A stretch of 64,000 bases of DNA from assembly GCA_023414355.1 (NCBI GenBank), contig JAEZOB010000033.1, positions 120,588 through 184,587 on the forward strand, in the 5' to 3' direction. How positions within the stretch are numbered: position 1 is the first letter of the stretch; every line of letters begins with the position of its first letter. A program made the translations under genes and the position numbers. Under the pieces are notes generated by a model. The model was not told the DNA's origin. It searched no databases and saw only the letters and a list, made by a program, of their open reading frames with translations. Positions 8,281 through 16,368 of this stretch are shown here, piece by piece. Source of the stretch: Bacillota bacterium (GTDB lineage Bacteria; Bacillota; Clostridia; Lachnospirales; Lachnospiraceae).

Positions 8281-9402
8281 CTAGAACTTTCTAAACTGGT
8301 TAATATCACTTACAATAATTCTAAACCCTTTGATTAATCTGTCGAACATGCCGATACGATATAGCTTGACAATAACCATTCCTATCGGAATACCAATGAT
8401 CATTCCAAGTACTCCATAAAACCGATATCCAATAAATAAGAAAAATAATGTCGCCAGAGGATGAAGACCGATACTATCCCCGACCATCTTTGGTTGCAGC
8501 ATTTGTTTAATCACTTGACAAATCAAGTAAATAACTACCAGACCAATTGCTCTGACATAATTCCCTGATACAACATCAATGATTGCCCAAGGCCATAGAA
8601 CAGCTCCTGTACCAAATACCGGGAGAACATCCAGCAATGCGATTCCGAGCGCAAACAGGAAGGAATAATTCACCTTCAGTAGTTCAAATCCGATAAACAT
8701 AATAATTGTCAATACAAACATAATCTTAAATTGAGCTTTAAAATATCCTCCGAACGCAGCTTTAAAATTATCCATGATCAAATGGTAATAACTTAAAGTT
8801 GATTCAGGTACATGCTTTTTCATACCGTCAATCAAGTCATTTCTACCTGCAGCAAAGAAATAGGCAGACAAAATCACTACGATAAAAGCTAGAAAACCTT
8901 CTGCAATATTTTTCGCGAAGACTCCTGCCTTACTTATAGTCGGCAGTTCGATGTTATCTGACAGGCTCGTAGAATAGTCCCCTATTGCCACCATTAGGTT
9001 GTTAATCATATTCTGAATACTAGGCGGCAAAGAATGTGAAAATCTGTTAATCATCAAGGTTACATAAGTAAATTGCTCCTTAATGTTTTTGAGAATATCC
9101 GGCCAATCTTCGATTAGATCCCTTACTTCACGAAACAGTGCCCAGACTAAAAGACTAAGCACGGCAATAATAATCGCGATTACCAGCACCAATATGATGG
9201 CCGAACTGTGTTTTCTGTGTATCTTTACCTTCTTCTCCAGAAAATGAACCATTGGATTAGCTATCATAGCGATAATCCAGCCAATAATAAAAGGCATAAA
9301 AAAGCTGAGTAATTTCGGCAAGAAAAGGATTAGTAATAAACTGATCATAATAGCAATTACGAAATTAGTAATGATCTTGATATATAGAAGCAATCTCTGC
9401 AC
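8281..9402 (-). CDS. AI-2E family transporter
   Basis: This 373-residue polytopic membrane protein has about seven to eight helices: an N-terminal pair, a soluble region about 110-190, then the conserved C-terminal helices with LDVLPVFGTGAVLWPWAI and QVIKQMLQPKMVGDSIGLHPL, the hallmark of the AI-2E/YtvI family. Members export small molecules or ions; the substrate here is unknown. A GTG start at 9402 was chosen because GGGAGGGAG lies eight bases before it. The longer reading begins without a ribosome site. YtvI-like members are linked to sporulation in some Firmicutes. Confidence 0.85.
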   Translation of the reverse strand: MQRLLLYIKIITNFVIAIMISLLLILFLPKLLSFFMPFIIGWIIAMIANPMVHFLEKKVKIHRKHSSAIILVLVIAIIIAVLSLLVWALFREVRDLIEDWPDILKNIKEQFTYVTLMINRFSHSLPPSIQNMINNLMVAIGDYSTSLSDNIELPTISKAGVFAKNIAEGFLAFIVVILSAYFFAAGRNDLIDGMKKHVPESTLSYYHLIMDNFKAAFGGYFKAQFKIMFVLTIIMFIGFELLKVNYSFLFALGIALLDVLPVFGTGAVLWPWAIIDVVSGNYVRAIGLVVIYLICQVIKQMLQPKMVGDSIGLHPLATLFFLFIGYRFYGVLGMIIGIPIGMVIVKLYRIGMFDRLIKGFRIIVSDINQFRKF

Positions 9403-9785
9403 TGGCTTTACTCCCTCCCTGATACGCAAAAGATAAACTGATACTGTTTCCGAGTACAAGCTTCTTAGCTCATTATAATATATACTTTTAAAAAAAGTAA
9501 GCAATATTTTCTATTTTTCAATCTCTTACCTATTATTTTTTTTAATAGCATCTATAATTAACATATCATCCTACCAGATTCAATATTGATTAATGTATAA
9601 AAGGGTGTTGCACATCTTTTTCAGAATACAGGCTAACGCTATTGCAGGCAAGATAACAATGTCTTATATACCGAAAGTCCTGCGGTTCTTCCGGTGCTTC
9701 CGATGCTTCCGATGCTACCTCTCTTATTATCAAGGAAAATCGATCGATTTCCATCCTATCACACCGCCATTCCTTCTGATAAAAT
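9403..9785. other. intergenic region, no credible gene
   Basis: This AT-rich stretch contains a short tandem TTCCGATGC repeat near 9697. A 78-codon reading on the + strand has no ribosome site and low-complexity Arg/Cys/Phe content and is not accepted as a gene. Confidence 0.6.
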
Positions 9786-9826
9786 CAAAGTACCGTCCGA
9801 TGTTATTTCTTTCGGGCGGTACTTTG
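9786..9826. terminator. terminator overlapping the znuB stop
   Basis: CAAAGTACCGTCCGA pairs with TCGGGCGGTACTTTG across an 11-base loop. The TAA of znuB lies inside the loop. Confidence 0.75.
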
Positions 9827-10648
9827 TAATAATAATGTGCTAAAAAATAGCACAGATGCTATAATCACGATTGTCGGTCCTGTAGCTGTTCCCATATAGT
9901 AGGATAAAAGTAGTCCCATAATACCGGAGAATATAGAAATCATAATAGAAAATAAATGGTATTCCCTTACATTGCTTGCCAGATTTCGTCCGGCAGCTGC
10001 CGGTAGGATCAGAAGAGCATTAATAATCAGAATCCCGACCCATTTGACGGAGAACATGACAATAACAGCAATGAAAACACTGAACAAATCCTCCAATAAA
10101 TTAATATTGATGTTCTTACTCTTTGCCAGTGAGACATTCACACTGATCGCATGTAATTGATTGTAGCAAAGCGTCCAGAATATTAAAGTAGCAAGGAATA
10201 CTATATAAAGAAGTGCTAACTCCTTTGTCGTAATACTGAGGATGTCTCCTACCAGCAAAGCGGAATACTTGGCAAAGTTACCACCTCTTGATAATATTAC
10301 AAGACCAATTGCCATACTAAGTGATGCGAAGACCGAGATTACAGTATCGGTAGAAATCGTATTCCGACGCTTGATTCTGTTCAACAGCAGCGCAAATACT
10401 ACTGCAAAAATAAACATGGAAAGGTTTGTATCTGCGATCCCAAGCACTGTTCCCAGCGCAATTCCAGTAATTGCGGAATGTCCGAGGGCATCAGAGAAAA
10501 ATGCCATCCGCTTATTGACAATCATCGTCCCCAATATTCCGAACAGAGGCGTGATTGCAAGCACTGCGAATAATGCATTTTTCATAAAATCGTACTTCAC
10601 CCATGAGAAAGGAAGTATCGTTTCAAGAATATCATAGAATAGCTTCAT
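9803..10648 (-). CDS. znuB: zinc/manganese ABC transporter permease (ZnuB family)
   Basis: This 281-residue integral membrane protein of the ABC-3 permease family has eight or nine predicted helices. Conserved landmarks include FFSDALGHSAITGIALG near residue 55 and the VKWVGILIINALLILPAAAGRNLA stretch near 215. It forms the channel for metal handed over by the ZnuA-like protein. It starts 9 bases after the ZnuC stop, so the two are coupled. The metal is inferred to be zinc from the operator and the His-rich binding protein. Confidence 0.88.
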   Translation of the reverse strand: MKLFYDILETILPFSWVKYDFMKNALFAVLAITPLFGILGTMIVNKRMAFFSDALGHSAITGIALGTVLGIADTNLSMFIFAVVFALLLNRIKRRNTISTDTVISVFASLSMAIGLVILSRGGNFAKYSALLVGDILSITTKELALLYIVFLATLIFWTLCYNQLHAISVNVSLAKSKNININLLEDLFSVFIAVIVMFSVKWVGILIINALLILPAAAGRNLASNVREYHLFSIMISIFSGIMGLLLSYYMGTATGPTIVIIASVLFFSTLLLQSTARKK

Positions 10649-10657
10649 CTTCTGCTC

Positions 10658-11425
10658 CTATCCGAACACTCTGTGGAATTCTTCACTATCCAATACCTCG
10701 GAAGGAGTACCTTCCTTTAGGATTGTTTTGTCTAGAAGAATAACATGATCTGCATATTTTCGTACAAAGTCGAAATCATGGGATACAATAATCATTGCGA
10801 GATCATAATTCTTCTTCAGTTTTGCGACATTCTTATAGAATAACTGCATCCCATTGGTATCTATTCCTGAAACCGGTTCATCTAGGAGCAACAGATTTGG
10901 CACCGGGGTTACCGCTATAGATAACAGAACTCTCTGAAGTTCCCCTCCGGATAAATCACAGGCACGCTTGTCAATCAGCTCCTGTGCTTCAAAGATCCCA
11001 AGCTGCTCCGATATCTTCCGGTAAGTCTTCGCTCGCCTTTTTAAGAAAAGAGGAAAGCTACTGATATATCCGGCAAACAAGTCATAAACGCTCATAGGGG
11101 TATTCTTCTCCATATTTAAATGCTGAGGTACATAGCCGATTCTTAAGTTCTGAACCGACTGGTTCTTTAGATCAGTAAACTCTATCGATCCCTCATGCTT
11201 TACTTCACCCAGGATTGCTTTAATTAAAGTAGACTTTCCGGCACCGTTCTTTCCGATGATCACCGTCACCTTTCCACAGTGAACATGAACATTGATATCC
11301 TCTATGATCACCTGAGCGCCATCTCTGACACAGATATTTTTCATCTGAAGGCAATGAAGCCCACAAGCCTCCTGCATTTTCGCGGATTGGATCCTTCTTC
11401 CTGATTGCTTGATTTTTACATTCAT
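10658..11425 (-). CDS. znuC: zinc/manganese ABC transporter ATPase (ZnuC family)
   Basis: This ATPase has 255 residues. Walker A is IGKNGAGKSTLIKA, the signature LSGGELQRVLLS, Walker B LLLLDEPVSGID, and the H-loop VSHD. The first 30 residues (basic, KIKQSGRRIQSAKMQEACG) extend beyond the usual ZnuC start. Another ATG at MKNICVRDG (residue 28) would give a normal N terminus, but CGGAGGATAGT directly precedes the first ATG, so the long form is kept. It sits between the binding protein and permease genes. Confidence 0.9.
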   Translation of the reverse strand: MNVKIKQSGRRIQSAKMQEACGLHCLQMKNICVRDGAQVIIEDINVHVHCGKVTVIIGKNGAGKSTLIKAILGEVKHEGSIEFTDLKNQSVQNLRIGYVPQHLNMEKNTPMSVYDLFAGYISSFPLFLKRRAKTYRKISEQLGIFEAQELIDKRACDLSGGELQRVLLSIAVTPVPNLLLLDEPVSGIDTNGMQLFYKNVAKLKKNYDLAMIIVSHDFDFVRKYADHVILLDKTILKEGTPSEVLDSEEFHRVFG

Positions 11426-11578
11426 ACTATCCTCCGCTCTTTTGCAAATGACAATTGGTATTTATTCCAAACTGGCAGGTCAATCAACCACTGATTGTAT
11501 CTTAATCCCTATTTATTGACTTTGTTTTATAACTTCATAGAGTCTGCTTTATATCTTCATCGAGTCTGTTTTGTATCT

Positions 11579-12622
11579 TTATTCCATCTCATTCATAGCA
11601 GCTTCGAGAACAGCAAGATTTGCTTTCATAGCCTTTATATAAGAAGCCTTGGAACCATCTCCGGTGACTACCGAATCGATGATAAACACCCTGGCACCTG
11701 TCTCAGCGGCAATCTGTTTGGCGATGGAATCACTGAACTGTTCCTCGGTGAAGAGATATTGGATATTCTCCTTTTTCACTTCCTGTACGATCTCTGCAAT
11801 CTCTCCGGCACTTAAGGAGGTATCAGAATCTAGAGGAACCGAGTAGGCTACACTCATACCGATGCGATTTGCCAGGTAAGCAAAGGAATCATGGAAAATA
11901 ACTGCCTCTCTGCTTTTCCCACTCTGCACAGACGGATCTGATGCATACCTGTTTGCATAATCCTTCACCTCATTATCCAGATGAGATACCTGATCAATAT
12001 AGGCTTGCGCATTATTGATCACTGCCTGCTCCAGATTGACGGAATTAGGCCTATTTGCTTTAATATAGGTTATGATACCATCTCTTACATTCTCAATTTG
12101 TTTCATATAAAGCTCAGGATCCAACCATACATGTGCATTCCATTCTCCATGGTTATGCTCCTCTACGGCTTGTGTTTCTACAGCTTGTGTATCTGCAGAA
12201 TGCTCTGCATGCTCCTCTGCAGACTCTCCATTATGAAGCATGGAAATTTCCTTACTGGTATCGATGATATTCAATCCGGGGTAATTCTCCTCCACATCCG
12301 CAAGGAAGCCCTCCATCCCTCCACCATTCACAATCAGGATATCAGCTTCCGATATATTCTTCATATCTTCGGTTGTCAGCTGATAATCATGCAAACATCC
12401 TGTATTGAGATCCGTCAGGTTTTGTATCTCTATCTCATCAATTCCTTCTGCAATATTTAATCCAATCAAATAGATTGGATAGAAGGTAGTCATAACACGT
12501 AGCTTGTCCTTTCCCTCCGAGGTTTCAATTCCCTTATCTTTCTCTGAAAATGAACCTATGATAAAAGCTCCGATGGACAAGACAAGCATTATTCCGATCA
12601 GAAGCAATAATTTTCTCTTCAT
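11579..12622 (-). CDS. znuA: zinc-binding periplasmic-type protein (ZnuA/adhesin family)
   Basis: This 347-residue solute-binding protein has an N-terminal hydrophobic anchor (LLLLIGIMLVLSIGAFIIG) without a lipobox Cys, so it is probably tethered by this helix rather than lipidated. The cluster A-1 features are TTFYPIYLIGLNIAEG, an acidic/His-rich loop with several His (about 130-165), HVWLDP, HDSFAYLANRIG and the C-terminal IDSVVTGD. The His-rich loop favours zinc over manganese. It is first in the operon with znuC and znuB and is preceded by a perfect Zur-like operator. Confidence 0.88.
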   Translation of the reverse strand: MKRKLLLLIGIMLVLSIGAFIIGSFSEKDKGIETSEGKDKLRVMTTFYPIYLIGLNIAEGIDEIEIQNLTDLNTGCLHDYQLTTEDMKNISEADILIVNGGGMEGFLADVEENYPGLNIIDTSKEISMLHNGESAEEHAEHSADTQAVETQAVEEHNHGEWNAHVWLDPELYMKQIENVRDGIITYIKANRPNSVNLEQAVINNAQAYIDQVSHLDNEVKDYANRYASDPSVQSGKSREAVIFHDSFAYLANRIGMSVAYSVPLDSDTSLSAGEIAEIVQEVKKENIQYLFTEEQFSDSIAKQIAAETGARVFIIDSVVTGDGSKASYIKAMKANLAVLEAAMNEME

Positions 12623-12643
12623 ACCCTGTTGGTTCCTCTCTAT

Positions 12644-12658
12644 TGCAAATCATTTGCA
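12644..12658. promoter_or_regulatory. Zur/Fur-family operator upstream of znuA
   Basis: TGCAAAT-C-ATTTGCA is a perfect 7-1-7 inverted repeat, the geometry of Gram-positive Fur-family boxes, located 22 bases before the znuA start. A related half (TGCAAAT at 11443) precedes znuC. Confidence 0.6.
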
Positions 12659-12954
12659 TTAATTATTATATTATAAGTATTACCTGCTGTCAACTTGTTA
12701 AACAATAGACTTGAAAACAGTTCCAACTTCATACTTCAATTATCATGATAAAGCCAAAGGAAGAATTACTGTCATTATAACTCTGATCTGGGATATCAAG
12801 GGGTTTTATTATAAATTTATCTTGTATAACGAACCTGAATATGCTATTATTTCTCATAATTAAGAAAGCTGATTTCATCTCCCGCAAATATCTTTCTATT
12901 ATCAATAGAAAATATTTCTCGTGAAGGATGATATCATCAGGATAGGGAGGGCCA

Positions 12955-13485
12955 ATGAAAACAAATAAGATTATTACTCTGGTAGCTGCCGCATTGATGG
13001 CAGCCTTAACTTGTACAGCCACGGTTGTTGTAGCAATACCTTCTCCGATAGGAGGATATATTCATCCCGGAGATGGATTTGTCATCCTGTCAGGAGTTAT
13101 CCTGGGTCCATTTTTTGGTGGATTGGCTGCCGGTATCGGTTCTATGTTAGCAGACTTGATTTTGGGCTACAGTGCATATGCTCCGGCCACATTTATAATC
13201 AAATGCCTGGCTGCCATTGCTGCTGCTCTTCTTTATCAACTGTTGCGAAAGAAAAACAATACGAAGGTATTTCCCCTTCTGGTTGCTGCAATCGCCGGTG
13301 GTTTCATCGTAACGTGCGGATATTTTCTGTTTGAAGGCAGTCTGCTGGGATTAGGCTATGGACCCGCATTCCTGAATGTTCCGTTCAATTTGGTTCAGAA
13401 CGCCTTCGGTATCATAGTATCTGCGCTTCTCTACCCTCTATTGTTAAAGGTTCCGCAGATCAGGAGCATCATGGAGAATAAATAA
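12955..13485 (+). CDS. ECF transporter S component
   Basis: This 176-residue, six-helix membrane protein has an N terminus MKTNKIITLVAAALMAALTC, followed by a helix and GGYIHPGDGFVILSGVILGPFFGGLAAGIGSMLADL. That pattern is characteristic of ECF S components of the HmpT/DUF1393-like group. These bind a vitamin or precursor and dock to the shared EcfAAT module, which is encoded elsewhere. GGGAGGG lies just before the ATG. The substrate is unknown; no recognisable riboswitch was found in the 330-base leader. Confidence 0.85.
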   Translation: MKTNKIITLVAAALMAALTCTATVVVAIPSPIGGYIHPGDGFVILSGVILGPFFGGLAAGIGSMLADLILGYSAYAPATFIIKCLAAIAAALLYQLLRKKNNTKVFPLLVAAIAGGFIVTCGYFLFEGSLLGLGYGPAFLNVPFNLVQNAFGIIVSALLYPLLLKVPQIRSIMENK

Positions 13486-13542
13486 AGGTACCAATTCAGT
13501 TAATATAGTCTTTATCCAGATCAATGATCACGGTTGCCATCA

Positions 13543-13740
13543 CTGATCGATTATGACAGTACTATTGATCGATTATCACAGCATTACTGATCGATTATCA
13601 CAGCATTACTGTTCGATTATGGCAGTACCACTGATCGATTATCATAGCTCCACTGATCAATTATGGCAGCACTATTGATCGATTATAGCAGAACCACCGA
13701 TCGATTATCATGGCACTATTGATCGATAATCGCAGCATAC
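13543..13740. repeat. nine tandem 22-bp repeats abutting the pflB promoter
   Basis: Nine contiguous units begin at 13543, 13565, 13587, 13609, 13631, 13653, 13675, 13697 and 13719. Each has a conserved 11-base half (A-C/T-TGATCGATTAT with few changes) and a variable half (often CACAGCATT). A more degenerate unit may precede them. There are no spacers, so it is not CRISPR. Two base pairs later the -35 box of a consensus promoter begins. The exact two-turn period suggests an activator or repressor array on one helix face. Confidence 0.9.
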
Positions 13741-13742
13741 TA

Positions 13743-13771
13743 TTGACAAAGATTTTTTATGACGATATAAT
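13743..13771 (+). promoter_or_regulatory. consensus sigma-A promoter of pflB
   Basis: TTGACA and TATAAT are separated by exactly 17 bases, followed within ten bases by the ZTP aptamer. Confidence 0.85.
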
Positions 13772-13774
13772 TTA

Positions 13775-13872
13775 GTCATATCGGAACTGGCGGATATGTG
13801 GATGACCACGAGGGACCGATAGGATTGCTTTCTTTTAGAAAGCCGGATATGATATGTCGACCGCCTGGGCAA
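13775..13872 (+). promoter_or_regulatory. ZTP (pfl motif) riboswitch
   Basis: The leader shows the pfl-motif core in order: CATATCGGAACTGGCGGATA, TGTGGATGACCACGAGGGA, CCGATAGG, a variable hairpin (TTGCTTTCTTTTAGAAAGCC), then CCGACCGCCTGGGCA-like sequence ending in the conserved CCGCCTGGGCA. It senses ZTP/ZMP, purine intermediates that accumulate when folate-linked one-carbon units run short. The gene downstream is pyruvate formate-lyase, the gene after which the motif was named, since formate feeds the folate pool. Confidence 0.9.
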
Positions 13873-13890
13873 ATGCTCAGGCGGTTTTTT
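13861..13890 (+). terminator. riboswitch-controlled terminator
   Basis: CCGCCTGGGC-AAAT-GCTCAGGCGG (10 bp with one G-T) is followed by TTTTTT. The 5' arm is shared with the aptamer, so ligand binding would prevent the hairpin and allow transcription. Confidence 0.9.
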
Positions 13891-13957
13891 GTGTTTATGG
13901 GAGAAAATCAGCCGGGTAATATTCTATAAAAGTTGAGATTTTAAAGGAGGATTTTCT

Positions 13958-16183
13958 ATGAACGCATGGTATGATTTTAATCCGGGAAATTGGCAGAAAG
14001 AGATTGATGTTCGCAATTTTATCCTGAATAACTATATTCCGTATGATGGCGATGAAAGCTTTCTTTCATCTTCCACTGCTGCAACAACAAGACTAAATGA
14101 GAAGTATATGGAATTGCAAAAGGAAGAGCACCAAAAAGGTGTCCTCTCTATCAATACCGATAAAGTATCTTCTCTTTTAACCTATGCTCCCTCTTATCTT
14201 AATAAAGAAGATGAAATCATCGTTGGCTTTCAGACAGATGCCCCTCTTCGCAGGGGAGTAAATCCATTCGGGGGCATTCGCATGGCACGTCAGGCCTGTG
14301 AAGCTTATGGTTATACCTTATCCGATGAAATCGAAGAGCATTTCCGCTATCGTACTACGCACAACGACGGGGTCTTTCGCGTCTATACCCCTGAGATGCG
14401 TACAGTAAGAAAATGTGGTGTCATTACCGGCCTTCCGGACGCCTATGGACGCGGTAGAATTATCGGAGATTATCGCCGCGTTCCCCTTTATGGTGTGGAT
14501 TTTCTGATACAGGAGAAAGAAAAGGATAAGCTCAGCCTTGGCTACCGCTGTATGGATGAGGAGATCATTAAAACCTTAGAAGAGCTCTATCGCCAGATTG
14601 ATTTTCTGGAACAATTGAAAACTATGGCCATGAGTTACGGTTACGATATCTCTAAGCCTGCCGCAACTGCACAAGAAGCTGTACAGTGGCTCTACTTTGC
14701 CTATCTGGGTGCAATCAAGGAACAGAACGGGGCTGCCATGTCACTCGGTAGGACCTCAACCTTTCTGGATATTTATTTTGAACGGGATTTAAGAAACAAC
14801 ATTATCGATGAGCAGAAAGCACAAGAAATCATAGATCAATTCGTACTTAAGCTTCGTATGGCAAGACAGCTTCGAACACCTGACTATAACGAGTTATATG
14901 CCGGAGATCCCACCTGGGTTACCGAATCAATCGGTGGCATCACAGAAGATGGTAGAAGTATGGTGACCAAGAGTAGTTTCAGATTTATCCATACTCTGAC
15001 CAATCTTTCTCCCGCTCCGGAGCCCAACTTAACAGTACTTTGGTCTGATAAGCTTCCTCAGAGCTTTAAAGCTTACTGTGCCAGAATGTCGATTGAAACG
15101 GATTCTCTTCAATACGAGAATGATGACCTGATGCGTCCTTCCTATGGAGACGATTATGGAATCGCCTGCTGTGTGTCAGCCATGAAGATTGGTAAACAGA
15201 TGCAATTCTTCGGTGCACGCTGTAATCTCGCAAAGGTTCTGTTAATGAGTCTGAATGGTGGTCGGGATGAGATCAGTGGTGAGCAAATTGGGCCAAAGAC
15301 TTGTACTTTTGAAGCAGGCACTCCACTAATCTATGAGGAAGTCCTGGATGCTTTTCTCCCGATGATGGACTGGCTCTGCGGTCTCTATGTCAATACTATG
15401 AATATTATCCATTATATGCATGATAAATACGCTTATGAGAAACTACAGATGGGTCTTCATGACACTGCTGTGGAACGCCTCATGGGCTTTGGAATCGCAG
15501 GACTAAGCGTTGTCGCTGATTCCTTGAGTGCAATCAGATATGCAAAGGTTACTCCGATTAAGGATGCTCGAGGTATTATATCTAATTTTACCATGGAAGG
15601 AACCTATCCTACCTATGGCAACAACGACGAACGTGTAGATCAGATCGCAACCATGCTGGTAGAGCAGTTTATCTCAAAACTACGGATGCACCCAACCTAT
15701 CGTAATGCAATCCACACCTTATCGATTCTGACGATCACCAGTAATGTGGTCTACGGCAAGAAAACCGGCGCCACCCCTGACGGCAGAAAAGCCGGCGCTC
15801 CATTTGCTCCCGGAGCCAATCCGATGCACGGCCGAGATTCCAAGGGCGCCCTCGCCTCACTCCAGTCCGTAACTAAGCTGGATTATGATTGTTGTCGTGA
15901 CGGTATCTCCTATACCTTCACCATAACCCCTGATGCTTTGGGAAAAGATGAGTCTACCCGTATCAATAATCTTACTGCGCTGCTCGACGGATACTTTTCA
16001 GGAAAAAGTCATCATATTAACGTCAATGTATTGGACCGCGCACTTCTATTGGATGCACAGGCCCATCCAGAGAAATATCCCAACCTAACAATCCGTGTAT
16101 CAGGTTACGCTGTCAGGTTCCATTCTTTAAATAAGAAACAGCAGGATGAGGTCATAGCAAGAACTTTTCATTCCAAGATGTAG
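13958..16183 (+). CDS. pflB: formate C-acetyltransferase (pyruvate formate-lyase)
   Basis: This 741-residue glycyl radical enzyme converts pyruvate and CoA to acetyl-CoA and formate under anaerobic conditions. The catalytic Cys pair is present (IACCVSAM, Cys404-405), and the radical Gly is Gly716 in RVSGYAVRF. The adjacent pair of Cys distinguishes true PFL from other glycyl radical enzymes. AAAGGAGGATTTTCT precedes the start. No activating enzyme gene follows within the window, so PflA must be encoded elsewhere. Expression is governed by the repeat array, consensus promoter and ZTP riboswitch upstream. Confidence 0.96.
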   Translation: MNAWYDFNPGNWQKEIDVRNFILNNYIPYDGDESFLSSSTAATTRLNEKYMELQKEEHQKGVLSINTDKVSSLLTYAPSYLNKEDEIIVGFQTDAPLRRGVNPFGGIRMARQACEAYGYTLSDEIEEHFRYRTTHNDGVFRVYTPEMRTVRKCGVITGLPDAYGRGRIIGDYRRVPLYGVDFLIQEKEKDKLSLGYRCMDEEIIKTLEELYRQIDFLEQLKTMAMSYGYDISKPAATAQEAVQWLYFAYLGAIKEQNGAAMSLGRTSTFLDIYFERDLRNNIIDEQKAQEIIDQFVLKLRMARQLRTPDYNELYAGDPTWVTESIGGITEDGRSMVTKSSFRFIHTLTNLSPAPEPNLTVLWSDKLPQSFKAYCARMSIETDSLQYENDDLMRPSYGDDYGIACCVSAMKIGKQMQFFGARCNLAKVLLMSLNGGRDEISGEQIGPKTCTFEAGTPLIYEEVLDAFLPMMDWLCGLYVNTMNIIHYMHDKYAYEKLQMGLHDTAVERLMGFGIAGLSVVADSLSAIRYAKVTPIKDARGIISNFTMEGTYPTYGNNDERVDQIATMLVEQFISKLRMHPTYRNAIHTLSILTITSNVVYGKKTGATPDGRKAGAPFAPGANPMHGRDSKGALASLQSVTKLDYDCCRDGISYTFTITPDALGKDESTRINNLTALLDGYFSGKSHHINVNVLDRALLLDAQAHPEKYPNLTIRVSGYAVRFHSLNKKQQDEVIARTFHSKM

Positions 16184-16301
16184 GTGCGTGTAATTATGAT
16201 GATTATCTGTTTTGCGTACCTATAATATCTCAGCATACAACGCACCGCAATTACACACCTGCAAATATACTCAACAATTCTCTATTCTATCTGCCCAAAT
16301 A

Positions 16302-16330
16302 TTGTATTCCTATGGATTCTAGTGTATAAT
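16302..16330 (+). promoter_or_regulatory. promoter of the O-antigen ligase-like gene
   Basis: TTGTAT and TATAAT lie 17 bases apart, 38 bases before the start codon. Upstream, GGTGCGTGTAATT near 16182 and AATTACACACC near 16249 form a wide inverted repeat that may end pflB transcription. Confidence 0.6.
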
Positions 16331-16368
16331 TTACCTATTATTTGTTTAGAAATGAAAGGGAGATAACC

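Noticed and set aside
9593..9829. 78-codon + strand reading
   Set aside because: No ribosome site, odd Cys/Phe/Arg repeats from a tandem DNA repeat, and it runs into the znuB terminator.
13543..13740. CRISPR array
   Set aside because: Units are contiguous 22-bp tandem repeats with no unique spacers and no cas genes.
13543..13740. Canonical FNR or CRP binding sites
   Set aside because: The TGAT/ATCA halves are five bases apart, not four, and the second half is poorly conserved.
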